NCBI GenBank assembly: GCA_020055645.1
Contig: CM034546.1
Coordinates: 83,576,001 to 83,640,000 of the forward strand
Direction of reading: 5' to 3'
Source: Tomocerus qinae
Lineage: Eukaryota; Arthropoda; Collembola; Entomobryomorpha; Tomoceridae
Length of the DNA: 64,000 bases
Under the pieces are notes generated by a model, which saw nothing but the letters and a program-made list of their open reading frames with translations, was not told the DNA's origin and did no database searches. Positions 23,716 to 36,237 of this stretch are shown here, in pieces (the first letter of the stretch is position 1; every line of letters begins with the position of its first letter). The translations under genes and the position numbers were made by a program.

Positions 23716-24071
23716 AAAACCTACAGCAAGCCGTAATAGAAGCTCGCCTGAGAAAAGGGGACCATGCCCACATCTTTGGTAGAATAATAGAAATAGGTTT
23801 ATTTTGATATTTATTGATTAACATTGAGTATCAAAATAGATGAATGTTGACCATCAGAAAATAAAAAAATTAATGTTGACTATCAAAATTAACAGAAAAT
23901 CAAAATTGATTAATGTTGATTTTGATTGTCAAAAGAAAATTAAAATTGATTAATGTTGACTATCAAAATCAACAGAAAATCAAAGTTGATAATTGTTGAC
24001 TATCAAAATCAACAGAAAATCAAAATTGATTAATGTTGACTATCAAAATGTCTTATTGAGGCGAGCTAAAA
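23716..24071 (+). mobile_element. Minisatellite-core element, internally deleted copy
   Basis: Left end cctacagcaagccgtaatag, then about seven core units (tgttgactatcaaaatcaac type), then directly the right terminus tcttattgaggcgagctaaa. The conserved right-flank blocks are missing, so the ends plus core are sufficient to define this copy. Confidence 0.65.
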
Positions 24072-25571
24072 CGCCTATGTACAATAATGGATTAATATTG
24101 TCTACCAAATGAAATCGTCATGCTTTGTTAAACAAAAGCACATCTAAATTTTCAATCCAATCTTTTGTACCCTCGTTTTTCGACAGCTGGAAGCAGTTTT
24201 AACAAACAAAAATCGCATTATTGTTCTTACTATTGAAAAAAGTCTAATTTAGAAACACAAATGTTTTTATTGCCTTTTTTAATTTCCACTAACAGGATCA
24301 GTTTGAAGTAGAAACGTTTATTGCGACTATAAAATTACCTATTAAAAGCAAGCAGAATAAAATGGACAATTTGTAGGTTGAATATATTAACCAATAATTT
24401 AACAATTAATACTCCATTAATACTTGTTATTTAAGAGCAGAAATTCATGTTTGACAAGCATACAGATTTATTTTGGTCTGTCTTTTACAACCATTACAAA
24501 TATTTCAACAAGTTTTCAATAAAAGCGACATTATGGCAATCAACAGTAACAGCGAAGATTAAATAACATATTTTTTAGGCTGTTATTTGCGAACCGTTAG
24601 ACATATTTTGTCCACAATCAATAGGGATCGTCACAAGCCCATAGTCAACGTTTTTGCCAACTTTGGTCAAATTCCGTCAATTCCTTCGGGAGTTATCGTG
24701 GGGACAAACTTGGTGTAGTTTCATCGCGCGGACGGACAGACTGTGTGATTCTATATAGCTCGTCAGGCGTAACCTACGGCAAGCCGTAACAGAAGCAGAA
24801 GCGTTTTCCACACATAATTGGAGCCACGTTTTCCAATATCGAATTGTAAATCTGGAATCAACTAGCTTTTGTGCCAGTCATTTTGTCTTTCTTTTTTAAA
24901 TAACGTAAAATATCTAAGAGAATGAGAGAAAATATGAGAGAAACAGTAACATTTTGGTAATTTGTCAGTCAGTGGTCATTTTACCAACCCTGTGATGTGT
25001 GTGTTAGTGCTGGGTACGGACCATGACCTAACGGACGGACCTTAACGATACATTCCACCAAAACTCAATCCATGTACAGTGGCACAAAAGTTTAAATATT
25101 TGGCCAAAACTAAATCTAAAAAATTACCATCAAAGGGGGAAAAATTATCAATTCCATAGGTGCCGATCTACTAGGTCGGTAAAAATTATTATGTTTTATA
25201 GGAATTAACTGAATGATTTTGAAATTTTTTGAATAGTTTCACACAGTTTCGAATATTTCCTTTGCATATTTACAGATGGTTTCGCATCAAAATCAATTAA
25301 AAAGAGTAATTTACAGAATGTGGAACCGGCTCTTATAGGAATGGTTTACTATAGGTTTAGCAGTATTCAGTTTCGAATTTACGTTTCACAAACAGGTTTT
25401 CAATCTACGTCCTAATTAATTTGTGTGGTCCAGTGAGTCATACGGTGAGTGAAGTATGAGGTTTAAAGGTTTTCGGTTACTATTCTCAATTAACTATAAA
25501 TTATATTAAGGAACTATATTCAACAAATAAAATTTTTTGAAAACACCGATTCTAGCCCCCGCTGGGGGCTT
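24072..25571. other. No gene; partial minisatellite-core right end
   Basis: Mostly unassigned AT-rich DNA. 24600-24800 carries the family right-flank blocks (caatagggatcgtcac, ggacggacagactgtgtgat), followed immediately by an inverted-order left-end phrase (ctacggcaagccgtaacaga), suggesting two abutting partial copies. Confidence 0.45.
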
Positions 25572-25864
25572 AACCTTTCTTGTATATGATTCATAAAAGT
25601 GGCGATTATAGATTAAAAGACACAATATATAATAAAATATATATAAGTAATGTACCGATAGAACGTGTTTATACGTATAAATACTTGGGAGTAATAATAG
25701 ATACTACATTATCATTTACTGAACATGCTGACATGTTAGACAAAAAAAGTAAACTGCAGTTTCAAGGTTATATGCTATAAAACGTTATCTTAACAAAACC
25801 ATGATGATTAATGTAGTGCAATTCTTCGTATTATCAATAAACCATGTTCAAATGGATGTAAAAA

Positions 25865-26246
25865 AGTGGTGTGAAATCGCATAGAAAGTTTGAACTGATT
25901 ATCTGACGTTACTTTACGTTTTTAGTGAATTTTTTCAATGACCTTTGACCTTTTGACACGTGTGACTTGTCCTTGACATGGCCTAACGAATAACATTTTC
26001 GAACGAACCATCTCATGACGTTCTACAATGTCAATAACTAAAGTTACACCAATTTTTAATTTTTGGACCACGCCTACAGGCAGGAGGTGTGTCCGATTTT
26101 GTCCATTTTCGAACTCGACCTCGCTTTCTATCCCTACATCACGTACAGTAAGTTTGAGTTGATTATCTCAAAACTTTTTTGAGTTATCGTGCTAACAGAC
26201 AGACAGACAGATCAGGCATTCCTATAAAGCGGTGTTGCACACCACT
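25865..26246. mobile_element. DNA element with AGTGGTGTG ends
   Basis: Terminal inverted repeats agtggtgtg and cacaccact bound a 382-bp non-coding insert that interrupts the LINE remnant. Its right part holds gttatcgtgctaacagacag, related to the right flank of the minisatellite-core family. No convincing TSD. Confidence 0.6.
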
Positions 26247-26374
26247 TAATAACTAATTATGCTATAATATGGGCTGTTGTTCCCCAAACTAAGTTAGCGA
26301 ATATAGATAATAAGGTACATAGATTCATTGCTAATTTCTTTTATCCAAAAATATGCAAACTTAACAAAGATGTA

Positions 26375-27879
26375 AAAACCTACAGCAAGCCGTAACAGAA
26401 GCTCGCCTGAGTAAAGGTTAACGTGTACACATTTTGGTAGACGAAAAGAACTCGCACGTAACACAAAACCGAACGTACGGATTTTGATCAAACTTTCAGA
26501 ATTGAGTCTTTATGTATGTAGCTACGACATATTAAAAATTCAGACATTGATATTATGAGGAAATGAAGCTATATTATTTGAAAAATCAACAAAAAATCAA
26601 AATTGATAATTGTTGATTAGGAAAATCAACAAAAAACTAAAATTGATAATAGTTGATTAAGAAAATCAACAGAAAATCAAAATTGATAATTGTTGATTGG
26701 GAAAATCAACAGAAAATCAAAATTGATAATTGTTGATTGGGAAAATCAACAGAAAATTAAAATTGATTACTGTTGACTATGAAAATGAACAGAAAATCAA
26801 AACTAATTAATGTTGACTATCAAAATCCACAGAAAATTAATATTGATTACCGTTGACTATGAAAATCAACAGAAAATCAAAACTGATTAATGTTGACTAT
26901 GAAAATCAACAGAAATTTGATTATCATAATCAATACAAAATCAAAATATATTAATATTGACTATCAAAATCAATACTTAATGAAAATTTATTAATATTGA
27001 CTATCAAAAGCATACATAATGAAAATATATTAATATTGACTATCAGAGTCAATACATAATGAAAATATATTAATATTGACTATTAAAGTCAATATATAAT
27101 GAAAATATATTAATATTGACTACTAAAGTCAATATATAATGAAAATATATTAATATTGACTACTAAAGTTAATACATAATGAAAATATATTAATATTGGC
27201 TATTAAAGTCAATACATAATGAAAATATATTAATATTGACTATTAAAGTCAATACTTAATGAAAATTTATTAATATTGACTATCAAAAGCATACATAATG
27301 AAAATATATTAATATTGACTATCACAGTCAATACATAATGAAAATATATTAATATTGACTATTAAAGTCAATATATAATGAAAATATATTAATATTGACT
27401 ACTTAAGTCAATACATAATGAAAATATATTAATATTGACTACTAAAGTTAATACATAATGAAAATATATTAATATTGACTATTAAAATCAAGACAACTTG
27501 AAACAGATTCGTTATTTTACTTTTAAGTGTAATTTTCCGTTTTTGTTATTTTACTATCTAATTTCAGTTTTAGTAGAAGCGGCATGATTTATTTTATACT
27601 ATCCCGCTAACAATCTATAGGAAACGGTATTACAATTTTCAATACCCAATTTTCTCTTTGACTATCAAAATGAAGACAAAGTGAGCGCGCGGTATCTCAG
27701 CAATCAATGGACCGATTAACCCCAAAATCAATAGGGATCGTCAGTGGTCCATAGGCATTGTATCTACCAAGTTTGGTTAATATCCGTCTTTGCGTTCGAA
27801 AGTTATCGTGGGTACGGACGGACGGACGTACGGACAGACTGTGTGGTTCTATAAGCTCGCTTCCTCAGGCGAGCTAAAA
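26375..27879 (+). mobile_element. Minisatellite-core element, longest intact copy
   Basis: The most complete member. Left end cctacagcaagccgtaacag plus aagctcgcctgagt; a 5' unique region; a core of about 40-bp units in two successive classes (26570-26930 aaaatcaacagaaaatcaaa; 26930-27490 tacataatgaaaatatatta). Then follow gaagcggcatg, gcgcgcggtatctcagcaat, atcgtcagtggtccat, tcgtgggtacggacggacgg, and the right end ataagctcgcttcctcaggc-gagctaaaac, which folds into a hairpin. Subterminal agctcgcctgag is inverted between the two ends. It sits inside a LINE coding region, so it is a true insertion. Confidence 0.8.
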
Positions 27880-28535
27880 CTAATGTCTTAAGAAAAAAAA
27901 CAAAGGCGAACTCCCTTAATGACTGTGAATAAATTGCTAAGTGACTGTAATTTATTTACAGTCTTAGAGCGAAAAGAAGTAGCGCTTGTATAGTTTGCAC
28001 ACAAATCAATACACGGAAAGTTCCCAGGCACTAATAGTTGGTTTCATTTAAGTAAACGCATATGTACATTTCCTAAACTATTAGGCAAATTAAGAGCATC
28101 AGCTACATTTAAAAAATCAGTACTTACTGCATGGAATAAACTTCCAAGGAAATGGGCCTATGAAGAAATAAGTTATAATATGCTAATTGATCTGGTAACG
28201 GAGCTATTGATATCTAAAAGGGAAAATATTTATGTAATTTAATACAATAATCGATGTCATCAATGACAAAAAAAACTATTGTTAATACCCTATACAATCA
28301 CATTAATTATAATAATTAGGCTAAGTATTGTGTCAGCTGGGTAAGAGTAGTGCTTGCACTAATGTGGTTCAGTATTGTAATCATAGTGGCCAGTGTGTAT
28401 TAACAATTGTATTAATATGGACACATTAATAAATCAGAATTTGAATTTGTACTACCATTTTATATAGTATGCTTTTGTGCCAATTTATTCTGAAAAGAAG
28501 TGGTGGGATTTTAAACAAAAATACCTCGTAGTTAG

Positions 28536-28793
28536 TTACTGTAAAAGAAATTTGAATTAGAGCCCTGGGAGCCCGAATTTCCATTTACGAAAATTGAAAG
28601 GTTATCAGAAAAACACAAAAATTTTTTCGCAAATGTCTTGACAACTACCTTTATTTTACATAATGCCACTGGGGGATACTGTTTATTTCCATATTTATTT
28701 CGCATAAAACAAATTCAAACAATGAAATTCGCGTGCCAAATAACTTACAAAGAAATCTCAGGGCTCTAATTCAAATTCCTTCTACAGTAGTAA
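28536..28793. mobile_element. MITE with long TIRs beside the 9-kb element
   Basis: Left ttactgtaaaagaaatttga plus attagagccct is matched by right agggctctaattcaaattcc plus ttctacagta. About 258 bp, interior without coding potential. Confidence 0.65.
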
Positions 28794-29375
28794 CTAAGGT
28801 GATTTTCAAAAAATTTGACTCCGACTCTTGATTCTCTCAATGTGAATAGAAAGCATGGCAACCCTTTCCCCATACAAGGTGAAGACAATAGACCATTTTG
28901 CCCTCTTTCTGCAGCCAGTTTGGAGTCATTAGAACAATCACCTAAGGGGAAAACTGGGTGCAGTAAGGCTAGTCTTTGCCACATTGCGAATTCTCTATGA
29001 TTTGACTGAGAATGTTAGTTTATCACTGCGAATAGTAATATTGAGTAGAAAGAATGCCAAGTTGTGTGATCAGTTTCTGCCCGAACAATCATTAATCAGC
29101 GGAACATCAAATATAATGGCAAACCACATGTCACCTTCCACAGGGTCCCTAAAAATGAAACCATGAAAAGGAAATGGATATCTATTTGCAACATCACAAA
29201 TAAGGATCCTTGTACTTTTTTAAAGCCAAGGTATATGCTTGGAGCATTTTCTTCCACAGGACTTTCAAGCTTATGGATGTATACTACGACTTTAACGAAG
29301 GGTACTATTCCAACACAGAAAATTCCGAGTTACGAATTTAAATAATAATTAGAATAGATTTAATAGCTATTTTTG

Positions 29376-29684
29376 TCTTTGTCATTTCAAAATTCTTGGT
29401 AGTCTGAAATTTGAAATAGCATACTTCTTATTCCATTTATACGGAAAACGTTATTTAAATGCCGTTTCAATATTTTTCAAAGTTTGGATTCGGTTAATTT
29501 GGTTTTCGAGAACTATTTATTTTATCAAATTCTTGTATATATGCACTATATCATTGATCGAATTTCTAAAATTAAAAATCCTAGTAGTAAAGGCTGTTTA
29601 AAATAATGCAACCACCCGCACCCTCAGCCAACATAAAAAGTCACGTGAAAGGATTTTAACTCCAGTGGGTATTCTTAAGACAAA
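29376..29684. other. Core of the 9-kb element, no gene
   Basis: AT-rich sequence between the left arm and the ARF-like fragment. No domain or repeat recognised. Confidence 0.3.
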
Positions 29685-31039
<1,355 letters not shown>

Positions 31040-31300
31040 ACTGATCTTTCGATTATGAACCATCCGATATTCCAGTAGGTCTTGTCCCGCCGCACATGTT
31101 GAGACCAATTTCGTTCTTCTAGGAGAAACTTTTCAGAAATAAAAGTCAGTTAAATCCGGACCGCCACGTCGCACACAACCTACCTCGTCGAAGCCAACAA
31201 CCCAAGTCAAATATGAGGACAATATTAACTATGGTCAAAGACAATTAAAATATAAGAAAATGCCAGTGAACATGCCCATTTTGATACAGCAGGTCAGATC
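31040..31300 (-). pseudogene. Degenerate ARF C-terminal half
   Basis: Reading the minus strand with frame changes gives, in order, ILIVFDHS (compare family GLIFVVDSN), VLIFDLG (VLLVFANKQD), a gcggtccggatttaactgac stretch that fits AAEITD, SEKFLLEERNW (TDKLGLHSLRHRNW), and STCAAGQDLLEYRMVHNR ([20 protein letters not shown]). No frame is intact. This C-terminal part lies upstream, in minus-strand sense, of the N-terminal fragment, so the two are not colinear and may be separate captures or a rearranged one. The assignment rests on weak, gapped similarity. Confidence 0.4.
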
Positions 31301-31923
31301 ATTTGGGTTTATTTGACATGACAGGAAGTCAAGTTGATGACTAGATTTCGTATTTGAATTTCACGCTTCCACGAGTACAATTTCACACATTACGACGACC
31401 CCCTTGATTAGGGAGGGGACGTTCAGATATTGTCCCACATTTAATAGTTATTAAATCTATTCTAATTATTATTTAAATTTTTAACTAGGAATATTCTGTG
31501 TTGGAATAGCTCCCTTCGTTAAAGTCGTAGTACATCCATAAGCTTGAAATTTGAAAGTCCTGGTGGAAGAAAATGTTCCGAGCACATATTGAGAGCTTTA
31601 TTCACTGTTATCAAATAATAATTGCCGACATAGACACAGTAGTATGATTTATACAATAATAATAATAAAACATGAATAAACATTATTAATTAGTGAAAAA
31701 CAATGTTCCTTGGCGCGGGCGGTTTGAACGCTCACAAAATTTTAAGTCTCTTCTAATTTTTTACTAAAATTAATTTAAAACACACAAAAGCACACTTTTC
31801 TGTAACTAAAACACACGTTTAAATCCACCCTAAATATTAAAAGATTATAAATATCGGATACCGAGCCTCAAAATTGGGACGCAGATAAGTTATATACCGC
31901 CTTTAGAAGAGGAAGAAGCAGAA

Positions 31924-32795
31924 ATGATTATCATCGGTGACCTTGACGATTTCCTAATTCCCAAAACATCCGACAATGGAAAAGCAATAACAGTTGCGGG
32001 ATTGCTGGACAAATTAAATTCAAGTCTGGAACTGATCTATAAAGTATGCAAAGAAAACGTCACCTTCCTAGCTGATCAAGAGGCAAGAATCTCCAAATTG
32101 GAAAAAAGACTAGAAGAGCAAGACAATCAAAACAAATCTGACGTCGCAAACATGAAGGCTGAAATCAATGAAATGCAAAAAAATGTTGAAAAATTTCAAA
32201 TGGAAACAGAAACACAATTGAGGTCAAAAAACTTAATAATTTACGGGTTAGAGTACAAGGAGGAAGACGACAAATGTGGGATTCTACAAGAAAACCGGCG
32301 CAGCGCAAAAAATACGAAAAATGGTTTAATCCATAAAAAAGTAGAACCGTTTTCTGTCTAAAAAATGGCCCTCGTCCCATATTTTTACAATATTCCTACT
32401 AATTTTAATAAATTTTGAAAGTCAACGCAGTCCTATAATTGGCTTTAAATCCATTTTCTAGCTAACTAAGTTTAGTAGGCTGCTCCGGTTTTCTTGTAGA
32501 ATCCCACAAATATCCTGCCAGAAGACGACAACTAGTGGAAGGTATCTTCTCCAGTACCCTAAAAGGGCCAACAGCGGTTGTTACCTGTCACAGAATCGGC
32601 AAACCTAGACCAGGGAACCCAGCTCCGATGTTGGTTGAATTAACTTCATCCGACAGTAAATATAAAATCTTTTCGGGTTGTAAAAACATACCCAAGGAAT
32701 CAAACATATCAATTAAGGAGGATTTGCCGATCAAAATTCGGGAAGCGCGGAAACTTCTGATGCCACATTTTAAAGAAGCAAGAGAAAACGGGTAA
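31924..32795 (+). pseudogene. LINE ORF1 (coiled-coil RNA-binding protein) split by a MITE
   Basis: From the ATG at 31924 the frame has a central heptad-rich segment (about residues 45-105: ARISKLEKRLEEQ and following) that predicts a coiled coil for trimerisation, then SKNLIIYGLEY, the start of the RNA-binding domain. At 32276 a 232-bp MITE interrupts it. The matching frame resumes at 32508 and continues with GPTAVVTCHRIGK, PMLVELTSSD, and LPIKIREARKLLMPHFKEAR to a stop at 32793-32795. With insert and one 4-bp duplicate left out, the phase is preserved across the gap. ORF1 proteins of this kind coat the element RNA. The small frame 32361 stop is an artefact of the insert. Confidence 0.8.
32276..32507. 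mobile_element. MITE, 232 bp, TIR GTGGGATTCTACAAG, TSD AAAT
   Basis: The perfect inverted ends gtgggattctacaagaaaac and gttttcttgtagaatcccac continue to cgg/ccg. They are flanked by AAAT at 32272-32275 and 32508-32511. It contains nothing coding. The interrupted LINE frame provides independent proof of the boundaries. A 4-bp duplication is uncommon; the superfamily is left open. Confidence 0.9.
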
Positions 32796-32959
32796 CGGGC
32801 ATCCTTCAGATTTGATAAGCTTTTCATAAACGGGAAGAAATTCGTACAATAGGAATCCGGCCGGCTCGCAACACAACTTTCTCCGATATGCCTCAACACT
32901 ACTTCAAATAAGATAAGTAAGAAAAAAATTTAAATAGCAAAATTAATAAAAAAATTGAC

Positions 32960-34440
32960 ATGATGCTCACGCTTCGAGAATCAAAGTCAAACATTAGATC
33001 ATCTTCTACTAAAGCTTTATTTTGGAATATAAAAGGAGTTAAGTCCTTGCACAAAATAGAAAAATCAGAAAAGGAAAAAATACTAAAAAATGACTTAATT
33101 GGCTTTTGCGAGACATTGGACATAAATAATAATAACATCGTATTAGAAAATTCTTTGCTTTATTTGCAAAAGATTTATTTGCTCAAGCACACTCATCAGC
33201 TGTAAAATGTAAACAGAGAGGAAGAGCAAGCGGTGGCATCACTATTTTATACAGAAATACCTATCAACTTAATAGAATCATCTCAAAAACACCGAATTGG
33301 TTATTTCTACATTTGAATTGTACAAACGGGAGCGGGCCAATTATATTTGGAGCAGTTTATATCAACCAGAAAGCAAATTTCGACTTCGTGATGAACACGA
33401 AGAACTGCTAATCGAATTAGAAGAAAATCATCCAGGTGTCCCAGTCATAATTGGAGGCGATTTCAACTCACGCATAGGGGATTTGGGGTCAGTAGAGGAG
33501 GAGCTAATACTTTACGATCACCTGAAAACCTCAAGAGTGTCCAACGACCTGCATAAAGATAAAATAGGGAAGAGGTTAGTCAAAACGTGCACAAATAATA
33601 CTGAATGGACGAACTACGGCGGATCCTAATGGACAATTCACTTATATAGGACCAAATGGCTTAAGCGTTATTGAACTTTTCATTGTAAATTACTCAGCAT
33701 TAAATCTAATCGAAAACTTGGAAATTTTAAATGATCTTTCTTCTGACCACAGGCAGCTACAACTGACTATAAACATTCCAACAAATGCAGTTATTGACCA
33801 AATAGAGACAGCAATCCCGATCAAGACAACTAGACTAAAATGGGACATAAATAAAATCTATCTGTTTCGGGAAAAACTACCTACACCAATTTACACAGAG
33901 GAGGATTCTACTGAATCTCTTTACAACCAATTAGCTGAAGCAATAACAACTGCTGCTGAAGAATGTGGGATGAAACTACTGCCGCGCAAAATCATAATTC
34001 AAAACTGCGACCTTGGGAAGATAAAGACTGCATTGAATCAAAAAAAAAGCGAAATAAAATGCTAAATCAATGTAAGAAAAATTCATGTCCAGAAAACTGG
34101 GAAAGGTACGTTGAGTCAACAACTCTAAAATTATTGAAAGAAAAAGAGAAAAAATATTACGCCAATATAAACGATAAACTGGAAAACAACAAGACTGGAA
34201 AGGAATTTTGGAAAGTATACAGATCAGTCAAAAGACAGCCTACAGTTCTAAACGATATATCTGCGTCGAGGTGGGAAGAATTTTATAGATCCAAAATGCC
34301 AGAAAGGGAAACAACTATAGCACCTGATTTACAAGATGCACTAAATTACGCCTTCGTTAAAGACATTACCTATGAAGAATTAATAGATGTTATAAATTAT
34401 AGTATAATTATTATAATTATTATTTACCAGGAATTAACAA
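32960..34440 (+). pseudogene. LINE ORF2, endonuclease part, frameshifted
   Basis: Several overlapping frames together trace one apurinic-type endonuclease: FWNIKGVKSLHKIEK and DLIGFCET at 33020-33120 (start of the exonuclease-endonuclease-phosphatase fold), a hydrophobic strand near 33300-33360, VPVIIGGDFNSRIGD at 33440-33480, and LSSDHRQLQL at 33735-33765 with the catalytic SDH. The linker towards the polymerase follows (EFWKVYRSVKRQP, ITYEELIDVINYS at 34205-34400). The polymerase itself is missing. At least three frame changes make it non-functional. In an intact element this enzyme nicks the target to prime reverse transcription. Confidence 0.75.
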
Positions 34441-35009
34441 GTGCAATGAAGATACTTATTATAATTATATGAAATTCGAACACGAACTAGATGTCTATAA
34501 CTTCTATAACTATATTACACAAGCTCTGCGGATAAGGGCATGGACCTTAAACGAGTAAAATGTATTAGAAAACAGTAAAAATAACTCAAATTTAAATTTA
34601 ATATAATGTATTTAATGATAATAATTCAATATACCCTTGAAATGTAATGAGAATTTTGTGTTGTGGGCTGAGGCCTGAATTTGAGGCACAATAAACTATC
34701 TATCTATCTAGTGAAAAACAATAGAATGCCTTATAAGAAAGATAAATAGAAATTATCACTTTAAAAAAGTACAAGAATCATTATTTGTAATGTTGCAAAT
34801 AGATATACATTTCCTTTTCATGGTTTCATTTTTAGGGACCCTGTGGAAGGTGACATGTGGTTGATTGATTGATTGAGATGATTTATTGAAGTGACCAATT
34901 GAAAACTATTACAAATACAAAGTATAGCAATGTGTTATCTCCCGTCATGGTCACTCTAGACTAAATGAAAATTAAAAGTTGTATAGTAATAATAACAATA
35001 GATACATGG

Positions 35010-36142
35010 TCAATTTTGTATAAGTAATAATAGTATAGATATCCTATTAACAGATTCTTTTACTCCGAAAATATTCTCGAATTTTTTTGTCAAAAAGTGG
35101 GTAAAAATCAATTTCTTGTATGGTTGTGGGAAGAGAGTTCCATAGCTTTGCACTTCGATATGCATAAGAGGATCGGGCATTGACTGCATATTTTTCGTGG
35201 CACTACCGAACGTAAGCAACTGGTCTATGTTCATGTCTCCAATTATGTAAAATTCATTTTCAATTCCAGTTATTTCATTTTCCAGCTGTGTAAAAAAGGA
35301 ATTATTAGGCGTTTTTGGTGTATAGACGGCAAGGAAAGTGATTGGTTTAAGGAATGGTTTCTTTATGGATAATTTGATTGCTTCATGTGGGTGGGAAAGG
35401 GTTGAGGAGTGGTTCTCGACTTTCCATTCATTCTTAATGTATATAACGATTCCTCCCCCACCTCCCTTAGTGGTAGCATGATTTCTGTCTTTTCTTAGGA
35501 GTTGGTATCCTGGAGTTAGGTATTCTGTATCATTTAGCCATGATTCGGGAGATTCTTAGTATATCTAAGTTGTGTTCATATATCAGTATCTTAACGTCGT
35601 CTTTCTTGCTCAGTGATTTTAAATCTCGAACGTTTATATGAGCAAATTTTAAGTCATTTTGTTTCCCTATTTCAGAAATTGGATTGGTGTTGCTTTGATT
35701 GATTTGTGCGGGTATACAAGTTGAGCAGGTCCATCCATCTGTTTTACATTTGATTGACAGGTTATTCTTTTTGAGGCATGTCTTGTGGTATGATATTTTG
35801 CAGTCATTACAGGTGAAAATTATGAAATTTTTGTTTTTTCTGTCGCAGAGAGAGCAGTTTTTTGTCTTTGCTTTTAGGCAGTCATTGTATTTCCATTTAT
35901 TAGACTTTATGATAATTGAATTCTTTATAGTTAATGTTTAGACAGGTCCTATGGTATATATTGTTACATTCAGTACATAATATTGTCAATTGATTTTTTC
36001 TTACTTTGCTTCCGTCGGGGCATATTGAGCAGGATGGTCCAGGGTTAATTTGATTTACTCCGCACTGTAATATGAATAGCAGTAGAGCATTCCTTGGCTT
36101 TGGAATATTTCTGTAGCATAGCATGACAAGAACACAAGCCAC
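35010..36142 (-). pseudogene. LINE ORF: NPGP motif, two PHD-like fingers, endonuclease start
   Basis: A hydrophobic stretch (ALLLFILQCG) leads to INPGPSCSICPDGSK, so the end of a 2A-like motif directly precedes the first zinc finger (CSIC...CTEC-NNIYHRTC). After a one-base frame change near 35940 a second finger follows (CSLC...CNDC-KISYHKTC...WTCSTC). Then come KFAHINVRDLKSL (endonuclease start, about 35640), GGGGGIVIYIKNEW (about 35440) and FYIIGDMNIDQLL (about 35230). Other frameshifts and stops follow. PHD fingers in CR1-like elements are part of ORF1; here they seem to be continuous with the endonuclease. Dead element. Confidence 0.65.
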
Positions 36143-36237
36143 AAATAATTTTTTTTTCTTCTTATTTAGTCGTTGTGATATTGACCAGCAGAGATTGCTC
36201 GAAGGAAGGTTAAAGATGGGAAAATTGTGTTGTAGTA

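Larger units (their letters stand above)
22680..27001 (+). repeat. 4.3-kb direct repeat, copy A (partner 59675-64000)
   Basis: From cccttgaggtagtggaatgg onward the sequence is repeated at 59675 with an offset growing from 36995 to 36999. I noticed no substitutions on reading. The four length changes I found are single extra bases in homopolymer runs of copy B. The shared part contains a tandem block, two minisatellite-core elements and a decayed LINE. The true end lies at or beyond 27001, where copy B meets the window edge. Confidence 0.9.
25572..28448 (+). pseudogene. Decayed LINE, reverse transcriptase C-terminal part and 3' end
   Basis: At 25580-25780 the frame contains VYTYKYLGVIIDTTLSFTEH, the 'YLGv-D' region following the polymerase palm in LINE proteins. 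Coding resemblance resumes at 26250-26370 (YAIIWAVVPQTKLANID, HRFIANFFYP) and at 28080-28200 (SATFKKSVLTAWNKLP, then a stop). The 3' UTR runs to an aataaatc tail near 28430-28448. The ORF is broken by frameshifts, a TIR element at 25865-26246 and a minisatellite-core element at 26375-27879. The endonuclease and most of the polymerase are absent (5' truncated). Similar LINEs occur elsewhere in the window, but this is a distinct family. Confidence 0.65.
31705..34708 (+). mobile_element. LINE with 14-bp TSD, internally deleted
   Basis: Flanked by perfect tagtgaaaaacaat at 31691-31704 and 34709-34722, so both ends are original. Order: 5' UTR with a ggcgcgggcgg block, ORF1 (coiled coil), ORF2 endonuclease, start of the polymerase region, then a jump to a 3' UTR containing gtgttgtgggctgaggcctg and a tail of aataaac plus (tatc)n. 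The polymerase has been deleted near 34400-34440. The 3' UTR resembles that of the minus-strand LINE at 47.7 kb, so they are related families. Confidence 0.85.

Noticed and set aside
35330..35480. Possible independent gene in the interrupted endonuclease region
   Set aside because: Minus-strand translation gives the GGGG-x-IYI and following endonuclease motifs of the PHD-finger LINE, only with stops.
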